From positions 1 through 64,000 of the IMG/VR virus record IMGVR_UViG_3300025872_000041: a stretch of DNA of 64,000 bases; one strand, given 5' to 3'. The notes beneath the pieces are model-generated. The model did not search any database, was not told the origin of the DNA, and worked only from the letters and a program-made list of their open reading frames with translations. Origin of the DNA: a virus. How positions within the stretch are numbered: position 1 is the first letter of the stretch; each line of letters opens with the position of its first letter. The position numbers were made by a program, and so were the translations under genes. Positions 30,464 to 41,200 of this stretch are shown here, in pieces.

Positions 30464-33400
30464 ATGAAGTCACTCAGCAGCAAAACCTATCAATGTGGTG
30501 TAACTATACAAGGTTTAACCACTCTTTCAGGGACTGTTTATTTAACAGGAATAACCAACACAGCTAGCTGGGATCATGTTATTGTAGGAACAACTGCACA
30601 AGGACAACTATATACTAGAACCTATGCTCAATTAATGTCAGATATTACATCTGGCATAGGCTTAAGTGGTTACGTTCCTACATCTCGCACGTTAACTATT
30701 AACGGTGTAAGTTATGATTTAACTGCTAATAGGTCTTGGACAATTACAACTCCTTATGTTTCTAAACTACAGCATACCGTAAAGGCAGGTGTAGCTATTA
30801 ACAAGGGACAAGCAGTTTACGTTACTAGTGCAGATGGAACTAACATGATTGTTGGTTTGGCTTCTAATGCTTCTGAAGCCACATCTTCTAAGACTATGGG
30901 TCTTTTGGATGCCACAGTTTCTACAAATGGTTTTGCCAATGTAGTGACAGAAGGTCTTTTAGATGGATTAGATACCTCAACTGCAGGCGCAGCAGGTGAT
31001 CCTGTGTGGTTGGGAACAGGAGGAAACTTAATTTACGGCTTAATCAATAAACCGTATGCCCCTGCTCACTTAGTTTTTATCGGTATAGTAACCCGTAAGA
31101 ACTCTAACAACGGAGAAATCTTCGTTAAAGTACAGAATGGATTTGAGTTAAACGAGATTCATGATGTAGATTTAAAAACAAACTTACCAGTAAACGGAGA
31201 GTTATTAGGATTTAACGGAACTCTTTGGGTAAACAAGACTATTGCTGGATGGTTAGGATACACTCCTGCCAATGCTAGCGGAACAACAAATTACATTTCT
31301 AAGTTCACAGGATCTACTACTTTAGGTAACTCTCAGATCTACGATGATGGTTCAAATGTAGGAATAGGTACTACTACCATGTATGGTAAACTATCTATTT
31401 CTTCTGGAAACTCTAACGGTATACGTATTGATACTAATGGTGGGGGATACTCCGCTTTAAACATAGGAGGTACAGGTGCACTAACTGTTGATGCCCCAGG
31501 TATTACTGGAGGTAGATTTCAAATAACAGATAGTGGTAATGTGGGAATAGGTACTCCTAGTCCTTCACACAATCTTCACCTATATGGTGCTGGTGACCGA
31601 ATTATAAAGATTGAGAACTCAGGTACATATCTAATGTATGCAGGTCTTATTTCTAATGAAGGTTATATAGGATCAACTAACGCTACACCTTTAGGATTTT
31701 ATACTAATAATGTAAATAGAATATATATTAATACTTCGGGAAATGTAGGTATAGGAACTACAACTCCTTCACAAAAGTTAGATGTAAACGGATATGCTAA
31801 ATTTACAAGTGGTATCATTTTAGATGGTGGTGCTACGTCTCACTATAGAGAGTTTATATGGAATACATCTGGTTTTAACAGATGGGATTTATATGTACAT
31901 GGTGCTGAGCCAGGAAGTAATGTTGGGGGTGATTTATTTTTAGCAAGATATGCTGACAATGGAGCTTACCTTGGAAATGCAGTAATATTCCAACGCTCAA
32001 CTGGAAATGTGGGGATTGGTACTACTAGTCCTTATTCTAAACTTGAAATAACACCTTCAAGCGTAGCATGGGGAGAGGGTATTGTAATAAATCCAGCAAG
32101 TGGATATTCTGCTGTTTTTTATAGACTAGAGGGAGCTCAAGGTAGTAATTATACTGGAACTTGGGCAGTAGGAAAAGCATTTTCTGGAGATGGTGGAGGA
32201 GAGTTATTACAAGTAGTAAAAAATGGACTTACGGGAAGTGCTGCCTATAGAGTTGATGCTTCACAACAGTGGAAAACAAATGGTGATTCAATTTTTGGAT
32301 TTAACGTAGGAATTGGTACTACAAGCCCCGGAAATAAATTGCACATAGTAGGGGCCGCTAATGGCTCAGATGCAGGTAATATTAGAATAGATTCTACAGA
32401 TCAATATGGTGGTTTAGTTATCAATGAAAATACTACATTCAGAACTTTTTTAGGATACGGTAACGCTAATCATATATTTTCAAATGCTCAATCAGACAGC
32501 ACCGCTTTAAGAGCAGCTAACTATCTACACTTAGGAGCAAGCTCAGTTGCAACTATAACCATAAATGCTTCTGATAATGTAGGTATTGGTACCACTAGTC
32601 CTGCTTATAAGCTAGATGTTGCTACAGGTAATGATAATGCTATTAGAATTTTAAATAGCTCCGGTAGTAACAACAATGGTCTTGCTTTATCTGTAGGTAG
32701 TGGCACTCCCTGGTTAGATTTTTACGGTGGTAGGTTTGATATTAAATACAACACCTCACCTGGTAGTTGGAATTCTGGAGCTAATACGTTTTTAAGCATT
32801 TTATCATCTGGTAACGTAGGAATAGGTACTACTAATCCATATGAAAAACTTGAAGTGAGTGGAGCAATATCAGCAACGGGTTCTGTTGTTGGTTTATCTG
32901 CACAAGGACATTCTACAACACTTGCAGTACAATCAGGAATCAGTTTCTTATATGCAGTTGACTGGGGAGCAGAATTTAAACCATTATCAGTACAAGCTAA
33001 AACTATAAGTTTAGAAACAGGAACTGGCTCAACAACTTCAAGATTATTTATTGATAATTTAGGAAATGTAGGTATTGGTACTATTAGTCCTGGTACAGCT
33101 TTAGCAGTAAACGGTGGTACTGCTGGTCAGGCTACAGTACATATTCAACACACAAGCGCTAGTGGATATTCTGGTATAGACTTTTATGAAAATACAGGAA
33201 CCCATGTTGGAAGTTTATGGCACGCTAATTCGGCAGGGGTAGGTAGTAACCAAAATGCTATGACTTTAGCCGCTAGAACTCCTGGCGATAAAGTTTATAT
33301 TGTAGCAGGGGGATATGATCCAGCAACTTCGGGGGGTATTACTATAGACGCAGGTAACGTAGGAATAGGCACAACAACACCTTCTACTAAATTAGACGTA

Positions 33401-34081
33401 AGTGGAGTTATTACAGCTACAGGCGGTAACAGTACTAACTGGAATACTGCGTATGGCTGGGGTAATCATAGTTCAGCAGGTTACGTTCCACAAGCAAGAA
33501 CGCTTACTATTAATGGAACTAGCTATGACTTAAGCGCAAATAGAAGCTGGACAATAGCAACAACAACTCCAGGAGGATCTGATACACAATTCCAATACAA
33601 CAGTTCTGGATCTTTAGCAGGAGCCTCTGCTTTGACTTACAACTCTACTACTAACAGAGTAGGTATTAACCAAGCTTCTCCAGGATATGACTTAGATGTA
33701 AACGGACAAGTAAGAGTACAAGATAAACTTAGAATAGGAACTGGTAACGGAGTAGTACACATGTCTTCTACGGCTACTATTAATCCTAGTGCTACTACTG
33801 TTGTATGGGCTCAAACCGTAAGCGTAGGTATGTGTGCCTTTATTGAGTACTATATTTTAAACAACAACTCACTTACAGACCAAAGAGCTGGTACAATCAT
33901 GGTTACCTGGAATCAATCAGGAACGCCTACAATCGCTCATACGGAAACAACTACCCCTGACATAGGGTCAACTACCTCTGTTAACTTTACAAGCTCTCTA
34001 GTGGGCTCAGATGCAAGAATTAACGCAGTCAACTCAAGTGCTAATCCTTACACGATAGTAATGAGTTATAAATATTTCTAA
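30464..34081 (+). CDS. Tail fibre with nine or more 'GNVGIGTT' repeats, 1205 residues
   Basis: The N-terminal attachment-like region (CGVTIQGLTTLSGTVYLTG, cut at residue 28) is followed, from about residue 290 to 1000, by units of about 60-100 residues each starting with GNVGIGTTSP..KL.V.G or a variant. These mark bead-like beta segments of trimeric fibres. GWGNHSSAGY and SYDLSANRSWTI stretches recur in the next fibre genes. The C-terminus (YYILNNNSLTDQRAG and DARINAVNSSANPY) is a distinct tip; no S74 chaperone is present. It probably binds host surface sugars. Confidence 0.82.
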   Translation: MKSLSSKTYQCGVTIQGLTTLSGTVYLTGITNTASWDHVIVGTTAQGQLYTRTYAQLMSDITSGIGLSGYVPTSRTLTINGVSYDLTANRSWTITTPYVSKLQHTVKAGVAINKGQAVYVTSADGTNMIVGLASNASEATSSKTMGLLDATVSTNGFANVVTEGLLDGLDTSTAGAAGDPVWLGTGGNLIYGLINKPYAPAHLVFIGIVTRKNSNNGEIFVKVQNGFELNEIHDVDLKTNLPVNGELLGFNGTLWVNKTIAGWLGYTPANASGTTNYISKFTGSTTLGNSQIYDDGSNVGIGTTTMYGKLSISSGNSNGIRIDTNGGGYSALNIGGTGALTVDAPGITGGRFQITDSGNVGIGTPSPSHNLHLYGAGDRIIKIENSGTYLMYAGLISNEGYIGSTNATPLGFYTNNVNRIYINTSGNVGIGTTTPSQKLDVNGYAKFTSGIILDGGATSHYREFIWNTSGFNRWDLYVHGAEPGSNVGGDLFLARYADNGAYLGNAVIFQRSTGNVGIGTTSPYSKLEITPSSVAWGEGIVINPASGYSAVFYRLEGAQGSNYTGTWAVGKAFSGDGGGELLQVVKNGLTGSAAYRVDASQQWKTNGDSIFGFNVGIGTTSPGNKLHIVGAANGSDAGNIRIDSTDQYGGLVINENTTFRTFLGYGNANHIFSNAQSDSTALRAANYLHLGASSVATITINASDNVGIGTTSPAYKLDVATGNDNAIRILNSSGSNNNGLALSVGSGTPWLDFYGGRFDIKYNTSPGSWNSGANTFLSILSSGNVGIGTTNPYEKLEVSGAISATGSVVGLSAQGHSTTLAVQSGISFLYAVDWGAEFKPLSVQAKTISLETGTGSTTSRLFIDNLGNVGIGTISPGTALAVNGGTAGQATVHIQHTSASGYSGIDFYENTGTHVGSLWHANSAGVGSNQNAMTLAARTPGDKVYIVAGGYDPATSGGITIDAGNVGIGTTTPSTKLDVSGVITATGGNSTNWNTAYGWGNHSSAGYVPQARTLTINGTSYDLSANRSWTIATTTPGGSDTQFQYNSSGSLAGASALTYNSTTNRVGINQASPGYDLDVNGQVRVQDKLRIGTGNGVVHMSSTATINPSATTVVWAQTVSVGMCAFIEYYILNNNSLTDQRAGTIMVTWNQSGTPTIAHTETTTPDIGSTTSVNFTSSLVGSDARINAVNSSANPYTIVMSYKYF

Positions 34082-34115
34082 TACAAACATTGTTGGATAG
34101 TGAAAACAATAAAAA

Positions 34116-34826
34116 ATGAAGCAAGCTACAATTTACAAAATCACAAACCCTAATGGAAAAGTTTACATAGGTAAAACTATGTGCTTGTCTAGTAGGACTT
34201 CTTGTTACAGAAACTGTAACTGTAAGAAGCAACCCTTAATTTACAATAGTATAAAAAAGTATGGTTGGGAAAACCATACTTTAGAAGTTTTAGAAACATG
34301 TAATCCCGACTTACTTTCTACTAAAGAAATTGAGTATATTACTTTGTTAAATACTTTCTACAAAAACAATCCTTTAGGTATGAACATGACTGCAGGTGGA
34401 GATGGTACTTTTGGTAGAGTAGATACAGAAGAAACTAAATTAAAAAGAAGTAGTCATCACTTAGGGCAGAAAAGATCAGAAGAAACAAAACAACTTATGA
34501 GTTTAGCAAAGAAAGGAAGGGCTCCAAAAAAGTCTAATTATGCTTGCTCTGAAGAAGCCAAGAAAAAAATATCAATAGCTAATAAAAATAAAATTAAACC
34601 TGATAGTTATAAATTAGCATGTTTAAACACTAGAGAAAAGAATCTATTAGAAAATCATGGTGGTATATTGCAAATTAATCCAGTAGATAATTCTGTAATA
34701 AAAGAGTGGGCAACTACCATAAAAAACATAGCTTCTACTTTAAATTATGATGATAGTCATATAGGAAAGTGTATTCGTGGAACTAAGAAGTTAGCATACG
34801 GATTTGTTTGGAAATATAAATACTAA
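34116..34826 (+). CDS. GIY-YIG homing endonuclease inserted between fibre genes
   Basis: The 236-residue protein opens with IYKITNPNGKVYIGKT (about 6-21), the GIY-YIG core, then an IKKYGWENHTLEVLE strand and a catalytic-type KEIEYITLLNTF with Glu. Following are NUMOD3-type repeats (HHLGQKRSEETKQLM, YACSEEAKKKISIANK) and a C-terminal helix-turn-helix (IKNIASTLNYDDSHIGKCI). Very AT-rich codons contrast with the flanking fibre genes. Its 34-base gap upstream has no terminator; it likely spreads by targeting the fibre region. Confidence 0.9.
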   Translation: MKQATIYKITNPNGKVYIGKTMCLSSRTSCYRNCNCKKQPLIYNSIKKYGWENHTLEVLETCNPDLLSTKEIEYITLLNTFYKNNPLGMNMTAGGDGTFGRVDTEETKLKRSSHHLGQKRSEETKQLMSLAKKGRAPKKSNYACSEEAKKKISIANKNKIKPDSYKLACLNTREKNLLENHGGILQINPVDNSVIKEWATTIKNIASTLNYDDSHIGKCIRGTKKLAYGFVWKYKY

Positions 34827-34829
34827 AAC

Positions 34830-37800
34830 ATGTCTAATGAATTTATCGTAAAAAACGGACTTATAGTAGGGGGTAACGTAGTTACCTCAGGGACTATTAC
34901 TATTAATGGTGCTCTTGCAGCTACTCAATCTTGGGTTACATCTCAAGCTTATTTAACTTCTGCTAGTTTAAGCGGATATGCTACTCAGTCTTATGTGACT
35001 AGTGCAATAGCTGCCTTAGTAGATGCAGCTCCTGCAGCATTAGATACGCTTAATGAACTTGCAGCAGCACTTGGAGATGACGCTAGCTTCTCTACTACTA
35101 TTACAAATAGTATAGCTAACAAGGTAGCTAAGTCTGGAGACACTATGACAGGTAGTCTATTGTTTGCAAATGTTACAGACAATGTAAGATTACAAAAAGG
35201 AAGTAGCTTTTTAAACTTACGTGATCCTTGGAATAATATACATTTATATAATGCAGGAGATGGAAATTACATAGATTCAAACATACACTATTGGAGATCA
35301 CAAAGTGCATCCTATTGGATGACTTTAAATAATGGAAATTTAGGTATTGGTACTGTCAGTCCTGTATCCCGTTTAGATGTTGATGGAATTATTTCTTCTA
35401 GGGGCATTTTTATTGCCCAGAACAGTGGAACATATAATGTAATATACAACGCTTCAAACAGTGTTACTATGTACTTGGGAGGATCTGGAGATCCAGCAAA
35501 CTACTATGATAATACAACACACAACTTTAGAAGTAGTGGTGGTGGAACTACTTACGCAGTAATTACTAATGGTGGCAACGTAGGAATAGGAACTACTGCT
35601 CCTACACATTTATTAAGCTTGAGTAGGGCTACACAAGCTGCCGCTTATCAATTAAATATAAATAACGTTGGCGGTATTAGTGATGGTAACTTTACGGGAA
35701 TCAGGTTTTCGCAAGATTTAGATGCCGCAACTGAACTTGGAAACATAAAACTTCATTATTACAGCACTGGAGCTACTGACTTATCATTTGGAACACGATA
35801 TTCTCCAACCGCTGTTTACATCCAAAGTGGAGGTAACGTAGGTATTGGAACTACAGCTCCTAATTATAAACTTGATGTAGCTGGTTCTATAAATATATAT
35901 AGCGGCAATAGTTTAAGATGGGGTAGTGGAGATGCTGAGATTATTAATAGTGGATATAATCTTTTATTTAAGACTTATAATGGGTCTGCACTTACTGAAA
36001 AAATGCGTATTACTCCAGGAGGATCTCTTCTACTAGGAGACGTAGCAGTTCCTGCTGAATCGGCATGGTATGGAACTGCTGTATTTGGTAAAAGCGGAAC
36101 TGATAAAGTTATAAGTGGTTATCTATCATCTAGTACTAACGGTGCTGTAATTGGAGGGCATAACTCAGGATTAGGTGCTTGGGCACCTTTTAATGTAGTT
36201 GGTTCAGAATTAAGATTTAGTATTCAAGAAAATAGAGCCGTAACAATTGATGCTGCTAGAAACGTAGGTGTTGGAACTTCTACTCCTTCTGAAAAATTTC
36301 ACGTTAGTGGTGCTGCTATATTTGATGGAGGATCAGGTAACTCTTCTACAGATGCTGTAGTTTACATAACTAAGTCAAATAATAATGACTGGGGATTATA
36401 TGTAAATGCTTCTGGTCTTGACTATGGTATGTATACTAGGGTATCTCCTTCTGCAGGATATGCTATTGGTGTAAATAATGGAACTAATTGGACTACTAGA
36501 ATTACTGGAGATGGTAGAGTTCACTTAAATAATAAAGACACAATAGCTTCATACGATTCTTGGCTTAGACTTAATCAATCTGGAGAATATGGTTCTGGTG
36601 TATACACTCCTGGTATTCTTAGAAACGATGGTGAATTTATTAACTATGGAGGTATTTACGGATACAATACAATAAGAGGAAGAAAGTCACAGACTAACAA
36701 TCTCTACACAAGTGCTGCTCTTTGGACAGAATCTTACGACAACACAACCACAGGTATAGCATTTCATATTAGTGGGGTAGTGGGTAAGTTCCTTGAGATG
36801 CGTACTAACGGTGTTCTTTATTGGGACAACCAAACTGTTATTCACTCAGGAAACATAGGGTCTCAAAACGTTAGTTATGCAAATAATGCAGGCTATGCAT
36901 CAGAATCTGGTCAAGTAACTAATCAAACAGGACAACTTCTTAGGTACGACAATAGAATTATCTCTCCTTCAGAAACTACTGCAGGTTATCTTCAGTTCGG
37001 ATTTACTTCTTGGAATAATGACGGAGGAGCCCCATATGCAGATTATTTGCATATGCGTTCTTACACCGATAGTTCTGGTGGAACAGACAATTTGGTCATG
37101 TTCAAGAAGTCAGGTATTGGAATGCGTATCTATCAGCAAACATTTGGATCTACTACTCCTTATGCTGATTATGTTGACGTATGGACAACTGCTAACTTCA
37201 CTTCAACTAACGTAAGTAACTGGAACACAGCCTTTGGGTGGGGAAATCACGCTTCTGCTGGCTATGCTACTACATCTTATGTAACTACCCAAATCAATAA
37301 CTTAATTAATGGAGCACCAGGAGCACTAGATACTCTAGATGAATTGGCTGCTGCATTAGGAGATGATTCAAACTTTGCTACTACAGTAACTAACAGTATT
37401 GCAGGTAAGGTATCTAAGTCTGGTGATACCATGACTGGTGCTCTTACTCTTAATGCTGGTCTGAATGCATATGCTTCGCCTATTTATGTTAACGAGATTA
37501 GATTTAGAGATACTGCTGGAAGTCCTCAAAGTGATCCTTACTCTATGCGTTGGATAAGTGAAGCTTCTGCTAGAGGTGCAGGTAACAGCTGGCTTGAATT
37601 CCAACTTAACGATGATAACAATGAAGAGATTAGAATTTATGGAAACTCTTGTGTAGGTTATGGTTGTGGTTCTGTTTCTGAAAACCTTTACCATGTATTT
37701 AGAGCAGATGGTTATGCATGGCATGCAGGTAATTTAGTAGTTGTTGGAACTATATCAGCTTCTGGTTACAATTCTGGAAACTGGGATACAGCATATGGTT

Positions 37801-38213
37801 GGGGTAATCATGCCTCAGCAGGATATGCGCTCAACTCTGCTTTAGCAAACTACTTACCCTTAAGTGGAGGATCAATTGGTGGAGCCTTGACTGTTAATGG
37901 AAATTTAACTGTTAATGGAACTATTACAGAAAACTCTTCTATTAAACTAAAAGAAAACGTAGAAACAAGTGAGGGAAATTTAGAAAAGGTAGTAAATTTG
38001 AGACCAGTCACTTACAATAAGATTGGGTCTGAAACTACTGAACTAGGTCTTATTGCAGAAGAAGTTGCTGAGGTGTACCCAGAATTTGTACAATATGATG
38101 AGAACGGAGAACCTATAGGGGTTCACTACTCTCGCTTAACTGCTGCTCTTATAGGTGCAGTAAAGGAATTAACTAATCAAGTCCAAGAATTAAACAAAAA
38201 GATAAATGGCTAA
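34830..38213 (+). CDS. Tail fibre with C-terminal Peptidase_S74 chaperone, 1127 residues
   Basis: The N-terminus (MSNEFIVKNGLIVGG) and two paralogous blocks (SYVTSAIAALVDAAPAALD and SYVTTQINNLINGAPGALD, each followed by SGDTMTG) frame a body with four GNVGIGTTAP-type repeats. The last 90 residues are an intramolecular chaperone of the Peptidase_S74 family: SSIKLKENV near residue 1037 supplies the Ser/Lys dyad, followed by LGLIAEEVAEVYPEFV and a helical end. It should trimerise the fibre and then cut itself off. Confidence 0.88.
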   Translation: MSNEFIVKNGLIVGGNVVTSGTITINGALAATQSWVTSQAYLTSASLSGYATQSYVTSAIAALVDAAPAALDTLNELAAALGDDASFSTTITNSIANKVAKSGDTMTGSLLFANVTDNVRLQKGSSFLNLRDPWNNIHLYNAGDGNYIDSNIHYWRSQSASYWMTLNNGNLGIGTVSPVSRLDVDGIISSRGIFIAQNSGTYNVIYNASNSVTMYLGGSGDPANYYDNTTHNFRSSGGGTTYAVITNGGNVGIGTTAPTHLLSLSRATQAAAYQLNINNVGGISDGNFTGIRFSQDLDAATELGNIKLHYYSTGATDLSFGTRYSPTAVYIQSGGNVGIGTTAPNYKLDVAGSINIYSGNSLRWGSGDAEIINSGYNLLFKTYNGSALTEKMRITPGGSLLLGDVAVPAESAWYGTAVFGKSGTDKVISGYLSSSTNGAVIGGHNSGLGAWAPFNVVGSELRFSIQENRAVTIDAARNVGVGTSTPSEKFHVSGAAIFDGGSGNSSTDAVVYITKSNNNDWGLYVNASGLDYGMYTRVSPSAGYAIGVNNGTNWTTRITGDGRVHLNNKDTIASYDSWLRLNQSGEYGSGVYTPGILRNDGEFINYGGIYGYNTIRGRKSQTNNLYTSAALWTESYDNTTTGIAFHISGVVGKFLEMRTNGVLYWDNQTVIHSGNIGSQNVSYANNAGYASESGQVTNQTGQLLRYDNRIISPSETTAGYLQFGFTSWNNDGGAPYADYLHMRSYTDSSGGTDNLVMFKKSGIGMRIYQQTFGSTTPYADYVDVWTTANFTSTNVSNWNTAFGWGNHASAGYATTSYVTTQINNLINGAPGALDTLDELAAALGDDSNFATTVTNSIAGKVSKSGDTMTGALTLNAGLNAYASPIYVNEIRFRDTAGSPQSDPYSMRWISEASARGAGNSWLEFQLNDDNNEEIRIYGNSCVGYGCGSVSENLYHVFRADGYAWHAGNLVVVGTISASGYNSGNWDTAYGWGNHASAGYALNSALANYLPLSGGSIGGALTVNGNLTVNGTITENSSIKLKENVETSEGNLEKVVNLRPVTYNKIGSETTELGLIAEEVAEVYPEFVQYDENGEPIGVHYSRLTAALIGAVKELTNQVQELNKKING

Positions 38214-41200
38214 TTTATTATCCAATACCACAATAGGCGGTTACCAGTCTATACACACAGGTAACATCGGGAGTTATGCTTTAACCAGTCTTCCGTCTCA
38301 TAACCATGACGATAGGTATTTTACTGAGACTGAATCTGATGGAAGATTCCAACCCTTAGAAAACCAAAGAGTATCTACTTCAAGTACTGTAAGATTCTCA
38401 AATACTTATACTACTGCATGGTTTAGAAATGACAACTCTAACACAGGTCTGTATAATGAAAGTACTACAATGCATTGGTCATCACAAGCAAATGGTTATT
38501 GGGATGCATCATCTACGACTGGTTTATCCGCAATTAGATTCTACACAGGAGGTCATGTAAGTGCATTGAGAGGTTATCTTTATGCTAACTCATCAAATGA
38601 AATTGGTTTCTTAAACTCAGCAGGTAACTGGGGACTAAGAATGGACAACAGTTACAATGTTCAAGTATATGGAGCACTAACCGTAGGTAGTGGTACATCG
38701 GCTGATATTTATATGACAGATACGGATGAGACTACTAGACGTATACACACAAACAGCGGTAGAATAGGATTTCTAAATTCTTCTAGTAACTGGGGAGCTT
38801 ATTGTGATAATACTGGTAATTGGTTTAGTGATCATTCTATGCGTGCTCCTATTTTTTATGACTCTCAGGATACTAGTTATTATTTAGATCCTAATGGTAA
38901 TTCACGTGTAGTAAACATTGAAGCAGTAGGGTTTGTTGGTTTTAATGGTAACCAAACAAGAGATAAGTTAAGAGTTTGGGATAGTGGTACTTATACTATT
39001 GGTATGAAAAATGGCTATGATTATGGTCATTTGGGTACTGATGAGTATGCTATGTCATTTCAAATGAATAACAATAGTGGTAGAGGATTCTGGTGGGGGG
39101 ATGAAGCACATAATGATAATCAAGGTGCAGCATCTCTTACAACAGATGGTAGAATGGTTATTGCAAAATCTCTTTCAATTGGTGAAGGAGAGGCTGTAGT
39201 TTCTCCAAGTTCTGTACCATTATATGTTACTGGTACAACTAGTGGTTTAGATGTATTAGCAGTAGACGGAGTAAATGGACGTTTATTTACAGTAACAGAT
39301 GACTTAAGTGACTCTTTGTTTTCAGTAAATACAATTGCAGGTCTTCCTGTAATTGAGGCTTTTGCTGACAATAGAGTTAATATTGGTAAATACGGATCTA
39401 ACTCTATTACAATTTCAGATAGTAAAATTGCTATCAATAGTGATACAGTAGATGCAAACTTCCCATTCTATGTAGGAGACAGAAGTGTAGCAGGTTCTAG
39501 ATACTCTTTGACTAATAAGGGTATGGGCTTTAACCTAGCCGATAACTACGCTCAGCTACAATTATTTGGAGGAAACGGATCTTACATTGATTTTGTAACT
39601 TCTACTGGTCAAGATAGTGGAGGAAGAATTATGTGGAATAGTAGTAATTACTTTATTGTAAGTGGTGATATGTACTTCAATAATACATTGTATACATACA
39701 CTCTGGTCGACCGTGATAATAATAACTACTACCTAAATATGGATGGTACCTCTAGACTGGGTACATTGAATATCAACCAGTTAAGTGTTTACGGAAACAC
39801 TTACTTGGGAGATGGTAACGGAGATGAAGTTCACATCAATGACATTCTTAGAGTAGGAGCAACTGATTCAGGTGATGCACACTTCTACTTTGGTGAAGGT
39901 TCTCAAGCAGGTTCTGATTATGGTTTACATTGGTATTGGGATTCAGGTTACACCTTTACTTGGAATACAAGGAATGCTGGTACAGATACTGCTTTGTTTA
40001 ACTACGTTACAAATGATACTACCTATGTAAACTGGTCTAGGAATTTTAACATGCAGAATCGTGAGGTTAACTACGTTAGTCAACTTCACTTTAATGCGGG
40101 TACTAGATTTATTAATAATGGATCTAACTATTTAAATTTTCAAGTAAATTCAGATAGTTACGGCTCAATTCAAGTTAGAGATCAAAATAGTGTATTAAAA
40201 GGGCATTTAGGTTACTTTGATGCTAATGGATTTGGACTTCTAAACTCTTCAGGTTCTTGGGGTATTAGATTAAATCCTGGTAATGGAGATACTCTTTTAT
40301 ATTCTGGGGGAAACTGGAAATTAACAACTATTTCTGCAGGCATATCAGTTAATGGTAATGTTTATACAAACCAAAACTTTGGAGACGGTTTAGTAGGTGT
40401 TTATTCTTCTACTAGATACCAAGGTGTATTTGCAATGGGTGATGCATACAAGTTAGCTACTGATGGAACTTCTACTGGGTCTCTTTATGGTATAGCATGG
40501 ACACATACAAACGTAGGAGGACAATCTAAACCTGGATTAGATCACCAAGCGTTGTTTGTGACTAATGGTAATACTCAAACAGCTATTGGTACAGGTATCT
40601 GGACTGCAGGACTTATTACTACAACTTCTTATGGAACATCTGCTAACTGGATAGCCGCTTACAACTGGGGAAATCATGCTAGTGCGGGATACTTAACAGG
40701 AATAACATCAGGACAAGTAACAGGTGCTTTAGGGTATACTCCTTACAACTCTAGTAATCCTAATGGATATATTACAGGTTATACAGAAACCAATACTTTT
40801 TTAGGTGATGGAGGTGCTGCAGATACACATCCTGGAACAGACAGAATAATATTTACAGGACAAATTAGTACAGGAGCTGCTCTTTTAGGTATGCCTGCTA
40901 CTGATAATTCTAATGCTATTTTAAATATTAACAGACATCCTGGAGAATACAATAGTCAATTAGGATTCAGTTCTAATGGAAGTATGTATTATAGGAGTTT
41001 TAGTGCAACTGCTATAAATAATTCTCAGGCTTGGAGACAAGTTTGGGATTCGGGTAATCTAACTAATTTAAATCAACTTTCTAATGGTCCAGGCTATGTT
41101 ACTTCTTCTGCCTTAAGTTCTTATGTACCTCTGTCTGGAACTACATTAACGGAAGGAAACTATTTCTACTTTAGAAGTAATAGAGGATCTTACTTGGGAG

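Noticed and set aside
31355-33420. Regularly spaced repeats in the fibre gene that could suggest a CRISPR array
   Set aside because: They encode the GNVGIGTT protein motif in frame, differ at third codon positions and have irregular spacing.
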